DNA of 64,000 nt from Actinomycetospora lutea (GTDB lineage: Bacteria; Actinomycetota; Actinomycetes; Mycobacteriales; Pseudonocardiaceae). The notes under the pieces were generated by a model. The model was not told where the DNA came from. It searched no databases and saw only the letters and a program-made list of their open reading frames with translations. The DNA lies in NCBI RefSeq assembly GCF_028737205.1, contig NZ_JAQZAL010000016.1, forward strand, positions 1-64,000, given 5' to 3'. Position 1 is the first letter of the stretch, and the number at the start of each line of letters is the position of its first letter. Below, piece after piece: positions 7,681 to 16,630 of this stretch. Position numbers and translations under genes: made by a program.

Positions 7681-8967
7681 TTGACGAACAACGGCAGTTC
7701 CCGGACCAACGGCCATCGCCTGTCGGGGTACTCGGCGTGGAGCCTGCTGCGGCACGGTGCCGTGGGCGGCACGTGGCCGCGGGCGTGGCGTGAGCACGAT
7801 CTGGAGTCGTCCTACGACGCGGTGATCATCGGTGGTGGGGTGCACGGGCTGGCCACCGCCTACTACCTGGCGCGCGACCACGGCATGCGCAAGGTCGCCG
7901 TGCTGGACAAGGCCTACATCGGCTCGGGCGGCTCGGGGCGCAACACCGCGATCCTGCGCTCCAACTACCTCACCCCCGAGGGCGTGCGGTTCTACGACCG
8001 CTCGGTGAAGCTCTACGAGCACCTGGCCGCGGATCTGAACTACAACGTGATGTTCTCCCAGCGGGGACACCTCACGCTGGCGCACAACGACGCCTCGCTG
8101 CGCACGATGCACTGGCGCACCGAGGTCAACAAGCTGCAGGGCGTCGACTCCGAGGTGATCGGCCCGGACCGCATCAAGGACCTGGTGCCGTACCTGGACA
8201 CCTCGCCCGACACGCGCTATCCGATCCTGGGGGCGCTGTACCACCCGCCGGGCGGCATCGTGCGCCACGACGCGGTGGTGTGGGGGTACGCGCGGGGCGC
8301 GGACGCCCACGGTGTGCACATCCACCAGCAGACCGAGGTCACCGGCATCGACGTCTCGCACGGCCGCGTGACCGGGGTGCAGACCAGTCGCGGGCCCATC
8401 TCCACGCCGGTGGTCCTCAACGCCACGGCCGGCTGGGCGACGCTGATCTCGGACATGGCCGGGGTGTCCATGCCGGTGCAGACCTTCCCGTTGCAGGCCG
8501 CGGTGACCGAGCCGGTGCGCCCGTTCCTGGACACCGTCGTGGTCTCCGGGACGCTGCACGTCTACGTCAGCCAGACCGACCGCGGCGAGCTCGTGTTCGG
8601 CGCCTCGGTGGACCCGTTCGCGTCGTACTCGATGCGCGGGAGCCTGGAGTTCACCGAGGGGATCGCCGGGCACGTGCTGGAGCTGATGCCCGCGCTGCAC
8701 CGGATGAAGCTGCTGCGCCAGTGGGCCGGGCTCTGCGACATGACCCCGGACTACTCGCCGATCATGGGGCCGACCCCGGTCGAGGGCTTCTACGTCGACG
8801 TCGGGTGGGGGACCTACGGGTTCAAGGCCGGGCCGGTCTCCGGAGAGGCGATGGCCGCCACCCTCGCGACCGGCAAGCCGCCCGAAATCATCACGGCGTT
8901 CGGGCTCGACCGGTTCGCCGACGGGCGCCTGGTCGGGGAGAAGGGCGCGGCCGCCGTCGGCCACTAG
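7681..8967 (+). CDS. mgdA: N-methylglutamate dehydrogenase subunit A, SoxB-like FAD oxidoreductase
   Basis: 428 residues beginning at a TTG codon that follows GAGAGGA. The N-terminal dinucleotide fold reads YDAVIIGGGVHGLATAYYLA (about residue 43). GSGGSGRNTAILRSNYL near 82 matches the flavin region of heterotetrameric sarcosine oxidase beta subunits, and GTYGFKAGPVSGEAMA lies near the C-terminus. The subunit oxidises the N-methyl group of N-methylglutamate. The gene order B-D-A-G matches sarcosine oxidase operons, so the alternative is a true sarcosine or dimethylglycine oxidase; mgsABC and gmaS in the same locus favour N-methylglutamate. Confidence 0.85.
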   Translation: MTNNGSSRTNGHRLSGYSAWSLLRHGAVGGTWPRAWREHDLESSYDAVIIGGGVHGLATAYYLARDHGMRKVAVLDKAYIGSGGSGRNTAILRSNYLTPEGVRFYDRSVKLYEHLAADLNYNVMFSQRGHLTLAHNDASLRTMHWRTEVNKLQGVDSEVIGPDRIKDLVPYLDTSPDTRYPILGALYHPPGGIVRHDAVVWGYARGADAHGVHIHQQTEVTGIDVSHGRVTGVQTSRGPISTPVVLNATAGWATLISDMAGVSMPVQTFPLQAAVTEPVRPFLDTVVVSGTLHVYVSQTDRGELVFGASVDPFASYSMRGSLEFTEGIAGHVLELMPALHRMKLLRQWAGLCDMTPDYSPIMGPTPVEGFYVDVGWGTYGFKAGPVSGEAMAATLATGKPPEIITAFGLDRFADGRLVGEKGAAAVGH

Positions 8968-9012
8968 CGGTTCCTGTCGGTCTTCTTCCTCTGGTTGCTG
9001 GGGTGATCGTTG

Positions 9013-9303
9013 ATGATGTTGCTGCCGTGCCCGTGGTGCGGGCCGCGGAACTCGACGGAGTTCCGCTACGTCGGTGAGGCCGGACCCCGTCCCGACCCGG
9101 CCACGGTGACCCCGGAGCAGTGGCGCCGGTACCTCTACGTCCACGCCAACCCGTGCGGACCGGTGCGCGAGACCTGGTACCACCGGGCGGGCTGCCGGCG
9201 GTACCTGAGCGTGGAGCGCGACACGGCCACCAACGACGTCCGGTCCGCGGTCGACACGGCCTCGGCGGCTGCGGCGAGCTCGGCACCGGGGGACGCGCGA
9301 TGA
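9013..9303 (+). CDS. mgdB: N-methylglutamate dehydrogenase subunit B, SoxD-like small zinc subunit
   Basis: About 96 residues. LPCPWCGPRN at the N-terminus and NPCGPVRETWYHRAGCRRYL near residue 55 are the diagnostic pattern of sarcosine oxidase delta subunits, where the cysteines and histidine bind zinc. Start at one of the two tandem ATGs (9013 or 9016); a TTG at 9010 is also possible. It lies 45 nt after mgdA and its TGA overlaps the mgdC ATG. Confidence 0.85.
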   Translation: MMLLPCPWCGPRNSTEFRYVGEAGPRPDPATVTPEQWRRYLYVHANPCGPVRETWYHRAGCRRYLSVERDTATNDVRSAVDTASAAAASSAPGDAR

Positions 9304-12188
9304 GCCTGCTGCCCACCACCCGCGGTCCCCGCGAGGCCGCCGCGCCCTCGGCGCGGCTGGGCCCGCAGCCCGGCGAGGTGATCGACCGCCGCCGCAGCAT
9401 CCCGTTCACCTGGAACGGCGAGCCGCACACCGCGCACCCCGGCGACACCATCACCTCCGCGCTGGCCGCGGCGGGGGTGCGGGTGTTCGCCCGCAGCTAC
9501 AAGTACCACCGCCCGCGCGGGCTGCTGACCGCGGACTACCTCGATCCCGGGGCGTTCCTGCAGGTCGGCGACGAGCCCAACGTGCGCGGCGCGCACCGGC
9601 TGGTCGAGGCGGGGATGGCGGTGTCCTCGCAGAACACCTGGCCCTCGCTGCGCTACGACCTCAAGGCGGTCAACCAGCTCGCCGGCCGGTTCCTGGCCAC
9701 CGGGTTCTACTACAAGACCTTCATCAAGCCCGAACCGCTCTGGCCGCTGTACGAGAAGGTGCTGCGCCGCTTCGTGCACGCCGGGGCGATCACCCCCGAG
9801 CGCGGCGCCGCGGTCTACGACCACCGTCACGCCCACCCCGACGTCGTCGTCGCCGGCGGCGGCCCGGCGGGGATGGCCGCGGCGGTCGCCGCGGCGCGGG
9901 CGGGGGCGTCGGTGATGCTGGTCGAGGAGAACCACCAGCTCGGCGGGCACCTGCGCTGGGGCGACGCCGCCGACCTCACCGCGCTGGCCGAGCTGCGCGC
10001 CCGGGTCGCCGCCGAACCCGGCATCGAGGTGCTGCTCGACTCGGTGGTCACCGGCCGCTACGACGACAACTGGGTCGGCATCGCCCAGCGCGACCTGCCC
10101 GGCGTCACCGAGCGCCTGATCAAGGCCCGCGCCAAGACCCTCATCGTCGCGCCCGGGCTGATCGAACGCCCGTACGTGTTCGCCGGCAACGACCTGCCCG
10201 GGGTCATGCTCTCCACCGCGGTCCGCCGGCTGATCAACCTCTACGCGGTCCGGCCGGGTCGGCGGGCGGTGGTGATGAGCGCCAACCCCGAGGGCGACCT
10301 CGCCGTCGCCGACCTCGAGCGCGCCGGGGTGGAGGTGGCCGCGGTCCTCGACGCCCGCGACCGCAAGGGCGTGGTCCGCGCCCACGGGCGCGGCGGGCTG
10401 CGCGCGGTCGAGACCAACGAGGGCCGGCGCATCGAGGCCGACCTGCTGGTCACCGCCACCGGCTGGACCGCCCCGACCTCGCTGCTCAACCAGTCCGGCG
10501 ACCGCCCGATCTACGACCCGCGATCGGCGCGCTTCGTGCCCGACCCGGCGCGGATGCCCGAGAACGTGCTCGCCGCGGGCGAGGTCGTCGGCGACGCCGG
10601 CGTCGAGGCGATCGTCGAGCACGCCGAGGCCGTGGGCCGCGAGGCCGCCCGCCGCGCCGGCCGGATCGCCCGGGCGTGGCGCGCGGCCACCCCCGCGCCC
10701 GCCGACACCACCGACCCGAGCGACGACGACCCCGTGACGATCCCGTCGCTCGCCCCGCAGCCGCACCCCGAGCTGTTTGCGGCCGGGACCGGTGGGTTCG
10801 TGGACTTCTGCGAGGACGTGTCCGCCAAGGACATCACGACCGCGGTCGCCGAGGGCTACGACTCGGTGGAGCTGGTCAAGCGCTACACCACGGTCACCAT
10901 GGGCCCCACCCAGGGCAAGCTCGAGACCGTCAACGCCGTCGCCCTGGTCGCCGCCGCGACCGGCCGGAGCATCGCCGAGACCGGCACCACCACCTGGCGC
11001 CCGGTCTACTCCCCGGTGACGCTCGGGGCGCTGGCGGGCCGGCCGCACGAGCCGGTGCGGTACTCGCCGATGCAGAGCTGGCACGAACGCCACGGGGCGA
11101 CGCCCCTGGTCGCGGGCCAGTGGATCCGCCCGGAGCACTACGGCGACCCGGCCGCCGAGGTCCGCGCCGTCCGCACCGGGGTGGGGATCATCGACGTCAC
11201 CCCGATCGGCAAGCTCGACCTGCAGGGTCCCGACGTCCCGCAGCTGCTCAACCTGCTCTACGTGAACAAGTGGTCCAAGCTCGGGATCGGACGGGTCCGC
11301 TACGGGGTGATGTGCGCCGAGGACGGCGTGGTGATGGACGACGGGGTCACCGGCCGCCTCGGCGAGGACCACTACCTGATGTCGACCACCTCGTCCGGGG
11401 CGGCGACGGTGTGGGAGTGGGTCGAGAACTGGCTGCAGACCGCCCACCCGGACTGGCGGGTCCACGTCACCCCGGTGACGACCGCCTACGCCTCGATCAA
11501 CGTCGCGGGACCGCGATCCCGGGAGCTGCTCGCCCGGCTCACCGACGTCGACCTGTCCGCCGACGCGTTCGGCTACATGAACGTCCGCACCGGCGCCGTC
11601 GCCGGGGTGCCGGACTGCGTGTTGTGGCGGATCGGGTTCACCGGCGAGCTGTCCTACGAAATCCATGTGCCCGCGTCCTACGGGCTGCACGTGTGGGAAC
11701 GGCTCATGGCCCACGGCGCCGACCTCGGGGTGCAGCCGTTCGGGGTGGAGGCCCAGCGCATCCTGCGTCTGGAGAAGGGCCACTTCATCGTCGGGCAGGA
11801 CACCGACGGGCTGACCCAGGGCTTCACCGCCGGCATCGACGGGCTGATCAAGCTCGACAAGGCCGACTTCGTCGGCCTCCCCGAGCTCGCCTGGCAGCGC
11901 GAGCGCGACGAGCACCCGCACCTGGTCGGGCTACGCCCCGTCGACGGGTCGGTCGTCCCCCCGGAGGCCAGCCAGATCCTCGACCGCTCCGGCGGCATCG
12001 CCGGGCGCGTGACGTCCAGCCGGATGTCGCCGACGCTCGGCCGCGCGATCGGGCTGGCCCAGATCGACCGCGAGCTCGCCGCCGTCGGCACCCGCGTCAC
12101 GGTCCGCCTGCCGGACGGGCGCGACATCACCGCCGAGGTCACCGACACCGTCCACGTCGACCCCGAAGGAGAGCGCCAGCGTGTCTGA
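9300..12188 (+). CDS. mgdC: N-methylglutamate dehydrogenase subunit C, SoxA-like alpha subunit
   Basis: 962 residues. The start ATG overlaps the mgdB stop (ATGA); a longer in-frame upstream reading conflicts with mgdB. Layout: a sarcosine-oxidase-type N-terminal domain at about 30-110 (GDTITSALAAAGV, SYKYHRPRG), an NAD(P)/flavin dinucleotide domain from about 180 (VVVAGGGPAGMAAAVAAARA) to about 500, and a GcvT-like tetrahydrofolate domain from about 580 to the end. The folate domain captures the methyl carbon as methylene-tetrahydrofolate. It contains two Rossmann-type segments, as expected of this family. Confidence 0.87.
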   Translation: MSLLPTTRGPREAAAPSARLGPQPGEVIDRRRSIPFTWNGEPHTAHPGDTITSALAAAGVRVFARSYKYHRPRGLLTADYLDPGAFLQVGDEPNVRGAHRLVEAGMAVSSQNTWPSLRYDLKAVNQLAGRFLATGFYYKTFIKPEPLWPLYEKVLRRFVHAGAITPERGAAVYDHRHAHPDVVVAGGGPAGMAAAVAAARAGASVMLVEENHQLGGHLRWGDAADLTALAELRARVAAEPGIEVLLDSVVTGRYDDNWVGIAQRDLPGVTERLIKARAKTLIVAPGLIERPYVFAGNDLPGVMLSTAVRRLINLYAVRPGRRAVVMSANPEGDLAVADLERAGVEVAAVLDARDRKGVVRAHGRGGLRAVETNEGRRIEADLLVTATGWTAPTSLLNQSGDRPIYDPRSARFVPDPARMPENVLAAGEVVGDAGVEAIVEHAEAVGREAARRAGRIARAWRAATPAPADTTDPSDDDPVTIPSLAPQPHPELFAAGTGGFVDFCEDVSAKDITTAVAEGYDSVELVKRYTTVTMGPTQGKLETVNAVALVAAATGRSIAETGTTTWRPVYSPVTLGALAGRPHEPVRYSPMQSWHERHGATPLVAGQWIRPEHYGDPAAEVRAVRTGVGIIDVTPIGKLDLQGPDVPQLLNLLYVNKWSKLGIGRVRYGVMCAEDGVVMDDGVTGRLGEDHYLMSTTSSGAATVWEWVENWLQTAHPDWRVHVTPVTTAYASINVAGPRSRELLARLTDVDLSADAFGYMNVRTGAVAGVPDCVLWRIGFTGELSYEIHVPASYGLHVWERLMAHGADLGVQPFGVEAQRILRLEKGHFIVGQDTDGLTQGFTAGIDGLIKLDKADFVGLPELAWQRERDEHPHLVGLRPVDGSVVPPEASQILDRSGGIAGRVTSSRMSPTLGRAIGLAQIDRELAAVGTRVTVRLPDGRDITAEVTDTVHVDPEGERQRV

Positions 12189-12813
12189 CACCCCCATCGC
12201 CCGCGGTCCGGTCGCCGTCTCCCCCGCCACCGTGCGCGACGGCTGGGAGGTCGACGCCCGGGTCGCCACCGGGACGCTGACGCTCTCCGACGAGTCGCCG
12301 CTGGCCAAGGTGCACGTCCGCGCACCGTTCGACGGGGCGAGCCGCGCGGCGCTCGGGGTCGGCTTCGGCCGCACCGCGCGCGCCGACCTCGGCACCGGGG
12401 AGGTCCTGGTCGTCGGCTCCGGGCCCGGCGAGTGGCTGGTGCTCGGGGCGCCGAACACGGCGGGCGCGCTGCGGGCGGCGATCGAGGAGCGGCTCGCCGG
12501 CACCGGCGAGTTCACCACGGTCCTCGACCTCACCCACGGGCGCGGCCTGCTCCGGCTGACCGGACGCGAGGCGGCGACCGTCCTCGGGGGCGTCTGCGCG
12601 ATCGACTTCGGCGACGCCGTCACCCCGGACGGCACCGCCCTGCGCAGCTCGCTCGCCGCCGTCGTCACCGACATCGTCCGCGACGACCAGGGCGGGACCC
12701 CGTCCTACCTCCTGCACGTCGAGCGCTCCTCGGGCCAGTACCTCGCCGACGCCCTGCTCGACCCCGGCCGCCCGTCCGGACTCGAGGTCACCGGGTTCCG
12801 CGGCCTCGCCTGA
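12181..12813 (+). CDS. mgdD: N-methylglutamate dehydrogenase subunit D, SoxG-like gamma subunit
   Basis: 210 residues; GTG start overlapping mgdC by 8 nt. It resembles the sarcosine oxidase gamma subunit (GcvT-like fold): GEWLVLGAPN near residue 81, TVLDLTHGRGLLRLTG near 113 and a C-terminal SSGQYLADALLD. It completes the four-subunit dehydrogenase. The stop is immediately followed by the stop of the convergent cyclase gene. Confidence 0.85.
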   Translation: MSDTPIARGPVAVSPATVRDGWEVDARVATGTLTLSDESPLAKVHVRAPFDGASRAALGVGFGRTARADLGTGEVLVVGSGPGEWLVLGAPNTAGALRAAIEERLAGTGEFTTVLDLTHGRGLLRLTGREAATVLGGVCAIDFGDAVTPDGTALRSSLAAVVTDIVRDDQGGTPSYLLHVERSSGQYLADALLDPGRPSGLEVTGFRGLA

Positions 12814-13616
12814 TCAGTCGTCGACGAACGCCACCGCCCGCGCCGGGGCCGCGCTGGTGCCCGGCAGCTTGATCGGGAAGAAGCCGACCGTGAACCGGTC
12901 AGCGGCAGGGCGCCGAGGTTGGTCATCTGCTGGACGATGAACGCCTCCTTGTCGCGGATGGCGAAGTGCCCGTCCCAGATCTGTGCGGGGTCGCCGGTCT
13001 CCTCGAAGGCGCGTCGCATCACCGGGAAGGGCCGGTCCCACGCCATCGCGTCGGTGCCGAGGATCGTGGCGCCACGGGAGGTCAGCCAGCGGGTCGTCTC
13101 GCCGGTCATGCCCGGGTAGTCGAAGTACTCCGGGTCGGCGACCGTGTACCAGTCCTCCTGGCCGGTGCGCAGCAGCACGGCGTCGCCCTCGGCGATGTCG
13201 CGGCCGGTCGCCTTGACCGCGGCCTCGAGCCCCTCGATCGGGATGGCCGCACCCGGCGAGACCCAGTCGCGCAGGTCGAGCACCATGCCGGGGCGGAAGA
13301 GCTCGTCGAGGCCGATGTCGCTCAGCGTGCGCGCGGGCCTGCCCTCGATGCGGTTGCCGCTGTGCAGCGGGGCGTCGACGTGCGTGCCGCAGTGGGTGTT
13401 CATGTCGGTGAGCAGGTCCTCGCCCCAGCCCTCGCCGTCGGGGAGGTCGGAGGGCTCGCACCCGAAGATCGAGGTCATGCGCTCCAGCCCGCCCGCCTCG
13501 GGACGGAGGTACTCGATGCGCGGGGCGATCACGGTCTCGAGCGCGCGGAACGACTCGTGGACCTGCGCGCGGCGCTCCGGGTCCATGGTGCGGGTGAGGT
13601 CGATGAGCGTGGGCAT
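12814..13616 (-). pseudogene. cyclase-family metal-dependent hydrolase, frameshifted near the 3' end
   Basis: About 265 residues in total. The metal motif HCGTHVDAPLHS near residue 74 is the HxGTHxDxPxH signature of cyclase/kynurenine-formamidase and isatin-hydrolase proteins. The frame is intact to MTNLGALPL, after which the natural continuation (DRFTVGFFPIKLPGTS...AFVDD) is found only in another frame, so one base appears missing around 12,898-12,903. The catalytic part is upstream of the lesion. It is the last gene of an MFS-FAH-cyclase operon, 11 nt after the FAH stop. It could be an assembly error rather than a dead gene. Confidence 0.8.
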
Positions 13617-13627
13617 GCCAGGTCCTC

Positions 13628-14569
13628 TCAGAAGCCCGACCGCAGCCGGGTGACGGGCGGCGCGGCGAGCACGGTCTGGGACGTCTCCCCCAGCACGGGC
13701 GAGCGCAGGGACACGACGTCACCGGGCGCGAGCCACCCGCCGAAGTCGGCGATGTCGGGGGTGTCGACGTGCTCGAGCAGGCAGCCGCCGGGCACCGTCC
13801 CGGAGCCGACGACGTCACCGGGACGGAGCTCGGTGCCGCGCGAGACGTAGGCGAGGATCTCGCCGAAGGACCAGTCGGCGTCGGCGAGCGAGCCGCGGGC
13901 GACCTCGCGGCCGTTGACGGTCGCCGACACCTCGACCGGGAAGCGGCCGTCGGCCGCGGCGCCGAGCTCGTCGACGGTGACCAGGGCCGGGCCGAGCGTG
14001 ATCGCGCTGTCCTTCGCCTTGCCCATCCCGATGCCGTGGGCCATGTCGCGGATCTGCAGGTCGCGGGCCGACCAGTCGTTGAAGAACGTGAGCCCGACGA
14101 TGTGGCCCGCCGCCTCGTCGGGGTGCAGGTCGCGCCCGGCCCGGCCGATGACGGCGCCGATCTCCAGCTCGAAGTCGAACAGCTCGCACGCGGGCGAGAT
14201 GGCGACGTCGTCGTGGGGTCCGACGACCGCCGCGGGGTTGCCGAAGTAGAAGGCGGGCGTCTGCGACCACACCTCCGGGAGCTCCGGCGGGCGGCCCAGC
14301 GCGCGGTAGCAGCCGCGCAGGTGGTCGAGGAAGCAGAGCGCGTCGCGCACGGCGGGCGGGCGCGGGATCGGCGCGAGCAGCCGGACGGTGTCGAGCGGCC
14401 GCACCTCGGCGGGATCGTGCCGCGCGGTCTCCCCCGCCGCCGCGAGGCGCTCGCCGTCGTCGCCGAGCAGCGAGAGCAGGGTGGTGCCGGCGGCGAGGCC
14501 GTGCACCTCGTCGCCCTCGAGCAGGCCGGCGCGCTGCCCGTCACCCGCGCCGTAGGTCACCCACCTCAT
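13628..14569 (-). CDS. fumarylacetoacetate-hydrolase family protein
   Basis: 313 residues. The C-terminal FAH fold has the metal site in FDFELEIGAVIGR (about residue 131) and the conserved FNDWSARDLQIRD near 162. GPHDDV and GSGTVPGGCLLEH match the larger FAH subgroup (fumarylacetoacetase-like and acylpyruvate hydrolases). It would hydrolyse a C-C bond in a 2,4-dioxo acid. Its ATG overlaps the stop of the upstream MFS gene, and a cyclase follows 11 nt later, which suggests ring-opening followed by acyl cleavage in one pathway. Substrate unknown. Confidence 0.85.
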   Translation of the reverse strand: MRWVTYGAGDGQRAGLLEGDEVHGLAAGTTLLSLLGDDGERLAAAGETARHDPAEVRPLDTVRLLAPIPRPPAVRDALCFLDHLRGCYRALGRPPELPEVWSQTPAFYFGNPAAVVGPHDDVAISPACELFDFELEIGAVIGRAGRDLHPDEAAGHIVGLTFFNDWSARDLQIRDMAHGIGMGKAKDSAITLGPALVTVDELGAAADGRFPVEVSATVNGREVARGSLADADWSFGEILAYVSRGTELRPGDVVGSGTVPGGCLLEHVDTPDIADFGGWLAPGDVVSLRSPVLGETSQTVLAAPPVTRLRSGF

Positions 14570-15837
14570 GACGTCGCTCCTCCTGCGGTGGTGGTCGCGG
14601 GGACCGGGGCGTCCGCCGCGGGAGTGGTGCCCGGGAAGCGCGGCGCGGAGAACAGCAGCACCACGGCCACGGCGAGCAGGGCCACCGCGCCGAGCAGCGG
14701 CGCGGTGTAGCTGCCGGTCGCGCCGCGCACGGCGGCCATGAGCAGCGGGCTCGCGCCGACGCCGAGGGTGAACACCGCGTAGAACACGCCGAACATGCGG
14801 CTGTAGGCGGCCATGCCGTAGTAGCGCGCGACCAGGTAGCCGACGACGTCGACCTCGGCGCCCAGCGCCAGCCCGACGCCCACGGCCGCGGCGCCGGCGA
14901 AGGTCGGCCCGCCGACGACGAGCGCGACGTAGCCGAGCCCGGCGACGAGTAGCACGCCGACCATGACCCGCGGGGCGAAGAAGCGGTCGACGAGCAGACC
15001 GCTGATGACCCGCCCGACGATCACCGCGATGCCGACGAGCCCCGCGGTGGCCGCCGCCGAGGACGCGGCCACCCCGGCGTCGCGCAGCAGCGGGACGAGG
15101 TGGACGGTCAGGCCGCCGACGGCCAGGGAGATCGCGAGGAAGGCGACCGCGAGCCGGGCGAACAGCGGCGTGCGCAGCAGGGGCCCGACCCGGAACGCCG
15201 GGGCGGTCGTGTCCGCCGGCACCGCGGCCGGTCGGTGGCGGGGCATGAGCAGCAGCACGAGCAGGGCGCCGACGAGGATCGTCACGCCGAGGATGCGGTA
15301 GCCCCCGCGCCAGTCCTCGGCGATCTGGCCCCCGAGGATCTGCGGGACGGCGAAGGCGACGAGCCCGGCGCCGCCGAGCGCGATGCCGAGGGCGAGCCCC
15401 CGCGCGCGGTCGAAGCGTTCGTTGACCGTGCGGGTGAACGCCACGGCGGTCGAGGCCGCGGCGAGCACGTACATGCCGACCCACACCGCCAGGTAGCCGG
15501 CGAACGACGGGCCGCTCGCGGACAGGAGGACGTAGGCGCCGGAGAGCACGACCAGCGAGACCACGCCGGGCAGGCGCACGCCGAAGCGGTCGACGATCAC
15601 GCCCACGAATGGCGAGGTAAGGATCGTGATGACGGCACCGACCAGGGCCAGCGACGACAGCTGCGACCGGGACCATCCGAACTCGGCCTCGAGGCCCGGG
15701 ATGAACAGGCCGTTCGTGGAGAAGGGCATGACGGCGACGCCGGTGCCGATGCCGACGGTGGCCGCCGTCAGCGCGGCCCCGTGCCGGCGCAGCTCGCCGA
15801 GGGGGCCCGGCGACGACGCGGGCGGTGCGAGGGACAT
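14566..15837 (-). CDS. MFS transporter
   Basis: 423 residues, about twelve transmembrane helices. The loop between helices 2 and 3 carries the MFS motif GVIVDRFGVRLPG near residue 80, and VDRFFAPRVMVG is the equivalent in the second half. It looks like an oxalate/formate-antiporter-like or monocarboxylate-type carrier (FSTNGLFIPGLEAEFGWSRSQ). It is the first gene of an operon with the FAH and cyclase genes, so it probably imports the substrate of that pathway. A TetR regulator is divergent with 126 nt between. Confidence 0.83.
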   Translation of the reverse strand: MSLAPPASSPGPLGELRRHGAALTAATVGIGTGVAVMPFSTNGLFIPGLEAEFGWSRSQLSSLALVGAVITILTSPFVGVIVDRFGVRLPGVVSLVVLSGAYVLLSASGPSFAGYLAVWVGMYVLAAASTAVAFTRTVNERFDRARGLALGIALGGAGLVAFAVPQILGGQIAEDWRGGYRILGVTILVGALLVLLLMPRHRPAAVPADTTAPAFRVGPLLRTPLFARLAVAFLAISLAVGGLTVHLVPLLRDAGVAASSAAATAGLVGIAVIVGRVISGLLVDRFFAPRVMVGVLLVAGLGYVALVVGGPTFAGAAAVGVGLALGAEVDVVGYLVARYYGMAAYSRMFGVFYAVFTLGVGASPLLMAAVRGATGSYTAPLLGAVALLAVAVVLLFSAPRFPGTTPAADAPVPATTTAGGATS

Positions 15838-15867
15838 GAGAGCTCCGCGGTTCGTGAATCCGTACTT

Positions 15868-15937
15868 GAGTACAACTTCGACGGCAGCGGACGTTAGAAC
15901 GTTGACCTCTACGAAACAAGACCCGAGTACAACTTCG
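15868..15937. promoter_or_regulatory. paired direct repeats, candidate TetR operators
   Basis: GAGTACAACTTCG occurs twice, at 15868-15880 and 15925-15937, in the divergent promoter between the MFS operon and the TetR gene. The first copy is also part of GTACTtgAGTAC, a 5-bp inverted repeat (15862-15873). The region is AT-richer than its surroundings. Confidence 0.5.
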
Positions 15938-15963
15938 TGTGTGTTCGTGGTGTACTGGGGGCG

Positions 15964-16623
15964 ATGAACCTCGACACCGCGCCGACGATCCGTGAGCTGG
16001 TGGCGGACTCGGACGTCACCCCCGGACCGCCGCCGTCCCGTCGCACCCGCGGCCGCACCGAGCGGCGCGACCGCATGTTCGAGGCCGCGGTGGACCTCTT
16101 CGTCGAGAAGGGCTTCGACGAGACCTCGATGGACGACATCGCCGAGCGCGCGGGGCTGGCCCGGACGACGGTGTTCAACCACTTCCCCCGCAAGGTGGCG
16201 TTCCTCGAGGAGTGGACCCTGCGCCGGCGCCAGCGGGCCGCGCAGTCGTTCAAGGACTCCGACCGCACCAGCCAGCCGGCGCGCGTGCTGCTCGGCAGCT
16301 ACTTCCGCGCGCTCGCCGAGGTCAACCTCGAGACCCGGGTGGAGACGTCGGCGATCATGCCCCTCGGGGTCCGCCAGACCGACATCCTGCTCGACCACCC
16401 GCTCTCGCGGGACCTCGCCGAGCTGCTGTCGGACGCCGACACGGTGCTCGCGCCGTCCGCGACGCCGACACAGGTCGGCCGGCTCCTGGCGCTGGGCTAC
16501 TTCTCGGCGGTGACCCGCTGGGTGGCCGTCGAGCCGGAGCCGTTCGACCTCGCCGCGGAGCTGGCGTCGATCCTCGACACCGTCCTCGACGGGGCGCTGG
16601 CGGGCGAGGACCCGCCGGCCTGA
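15964..16623 (+). CDS. TetR-family transcriptional regulator
   Basis: 219 residues. The helix-turn-helix at about 45-80 (FVEKGFDETSMDDIAERAG, then LARTTVFNHFPRK) is a standard TetR domain, preceded by an unstructured N-terminus of about 30 residues. The C-terminal ligand domain is not assignable. It is divergent from the MFS-FAH-cyclase operon and probably represses it via the direct repeats between them. Confidence 0.88.
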   Translation: MNLDTAPTIRELVADSDVTPGPPPSRRTRGRTERRDRMFEAAVDLFVEKGFDETSMDDIAERAGLARTTVFNHFPRKVAFLEEWTLRRRQRAAQSFKDSDRTSQPARVLLGSYFRALAEVNLETRVETSAIMPLGVRQTDILLDHPLSRDLAELLSDADTVLAPSATPTQVGRLLALGYFSAVTRWVAVEPEPFDLAAELASILDTVLDGALAGEDPPA

Positions 16624-16630
16624 CCGGCCG

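Noticed and set aside
9135-11921. 928-residue minus-strand reading frame opposite mgdC
   Set aside because: Low-complexity Gly/Asp/His/Arg composition and no recognisable motif; the plus-strand mgdC has clear sarcosine-oxidase domains.
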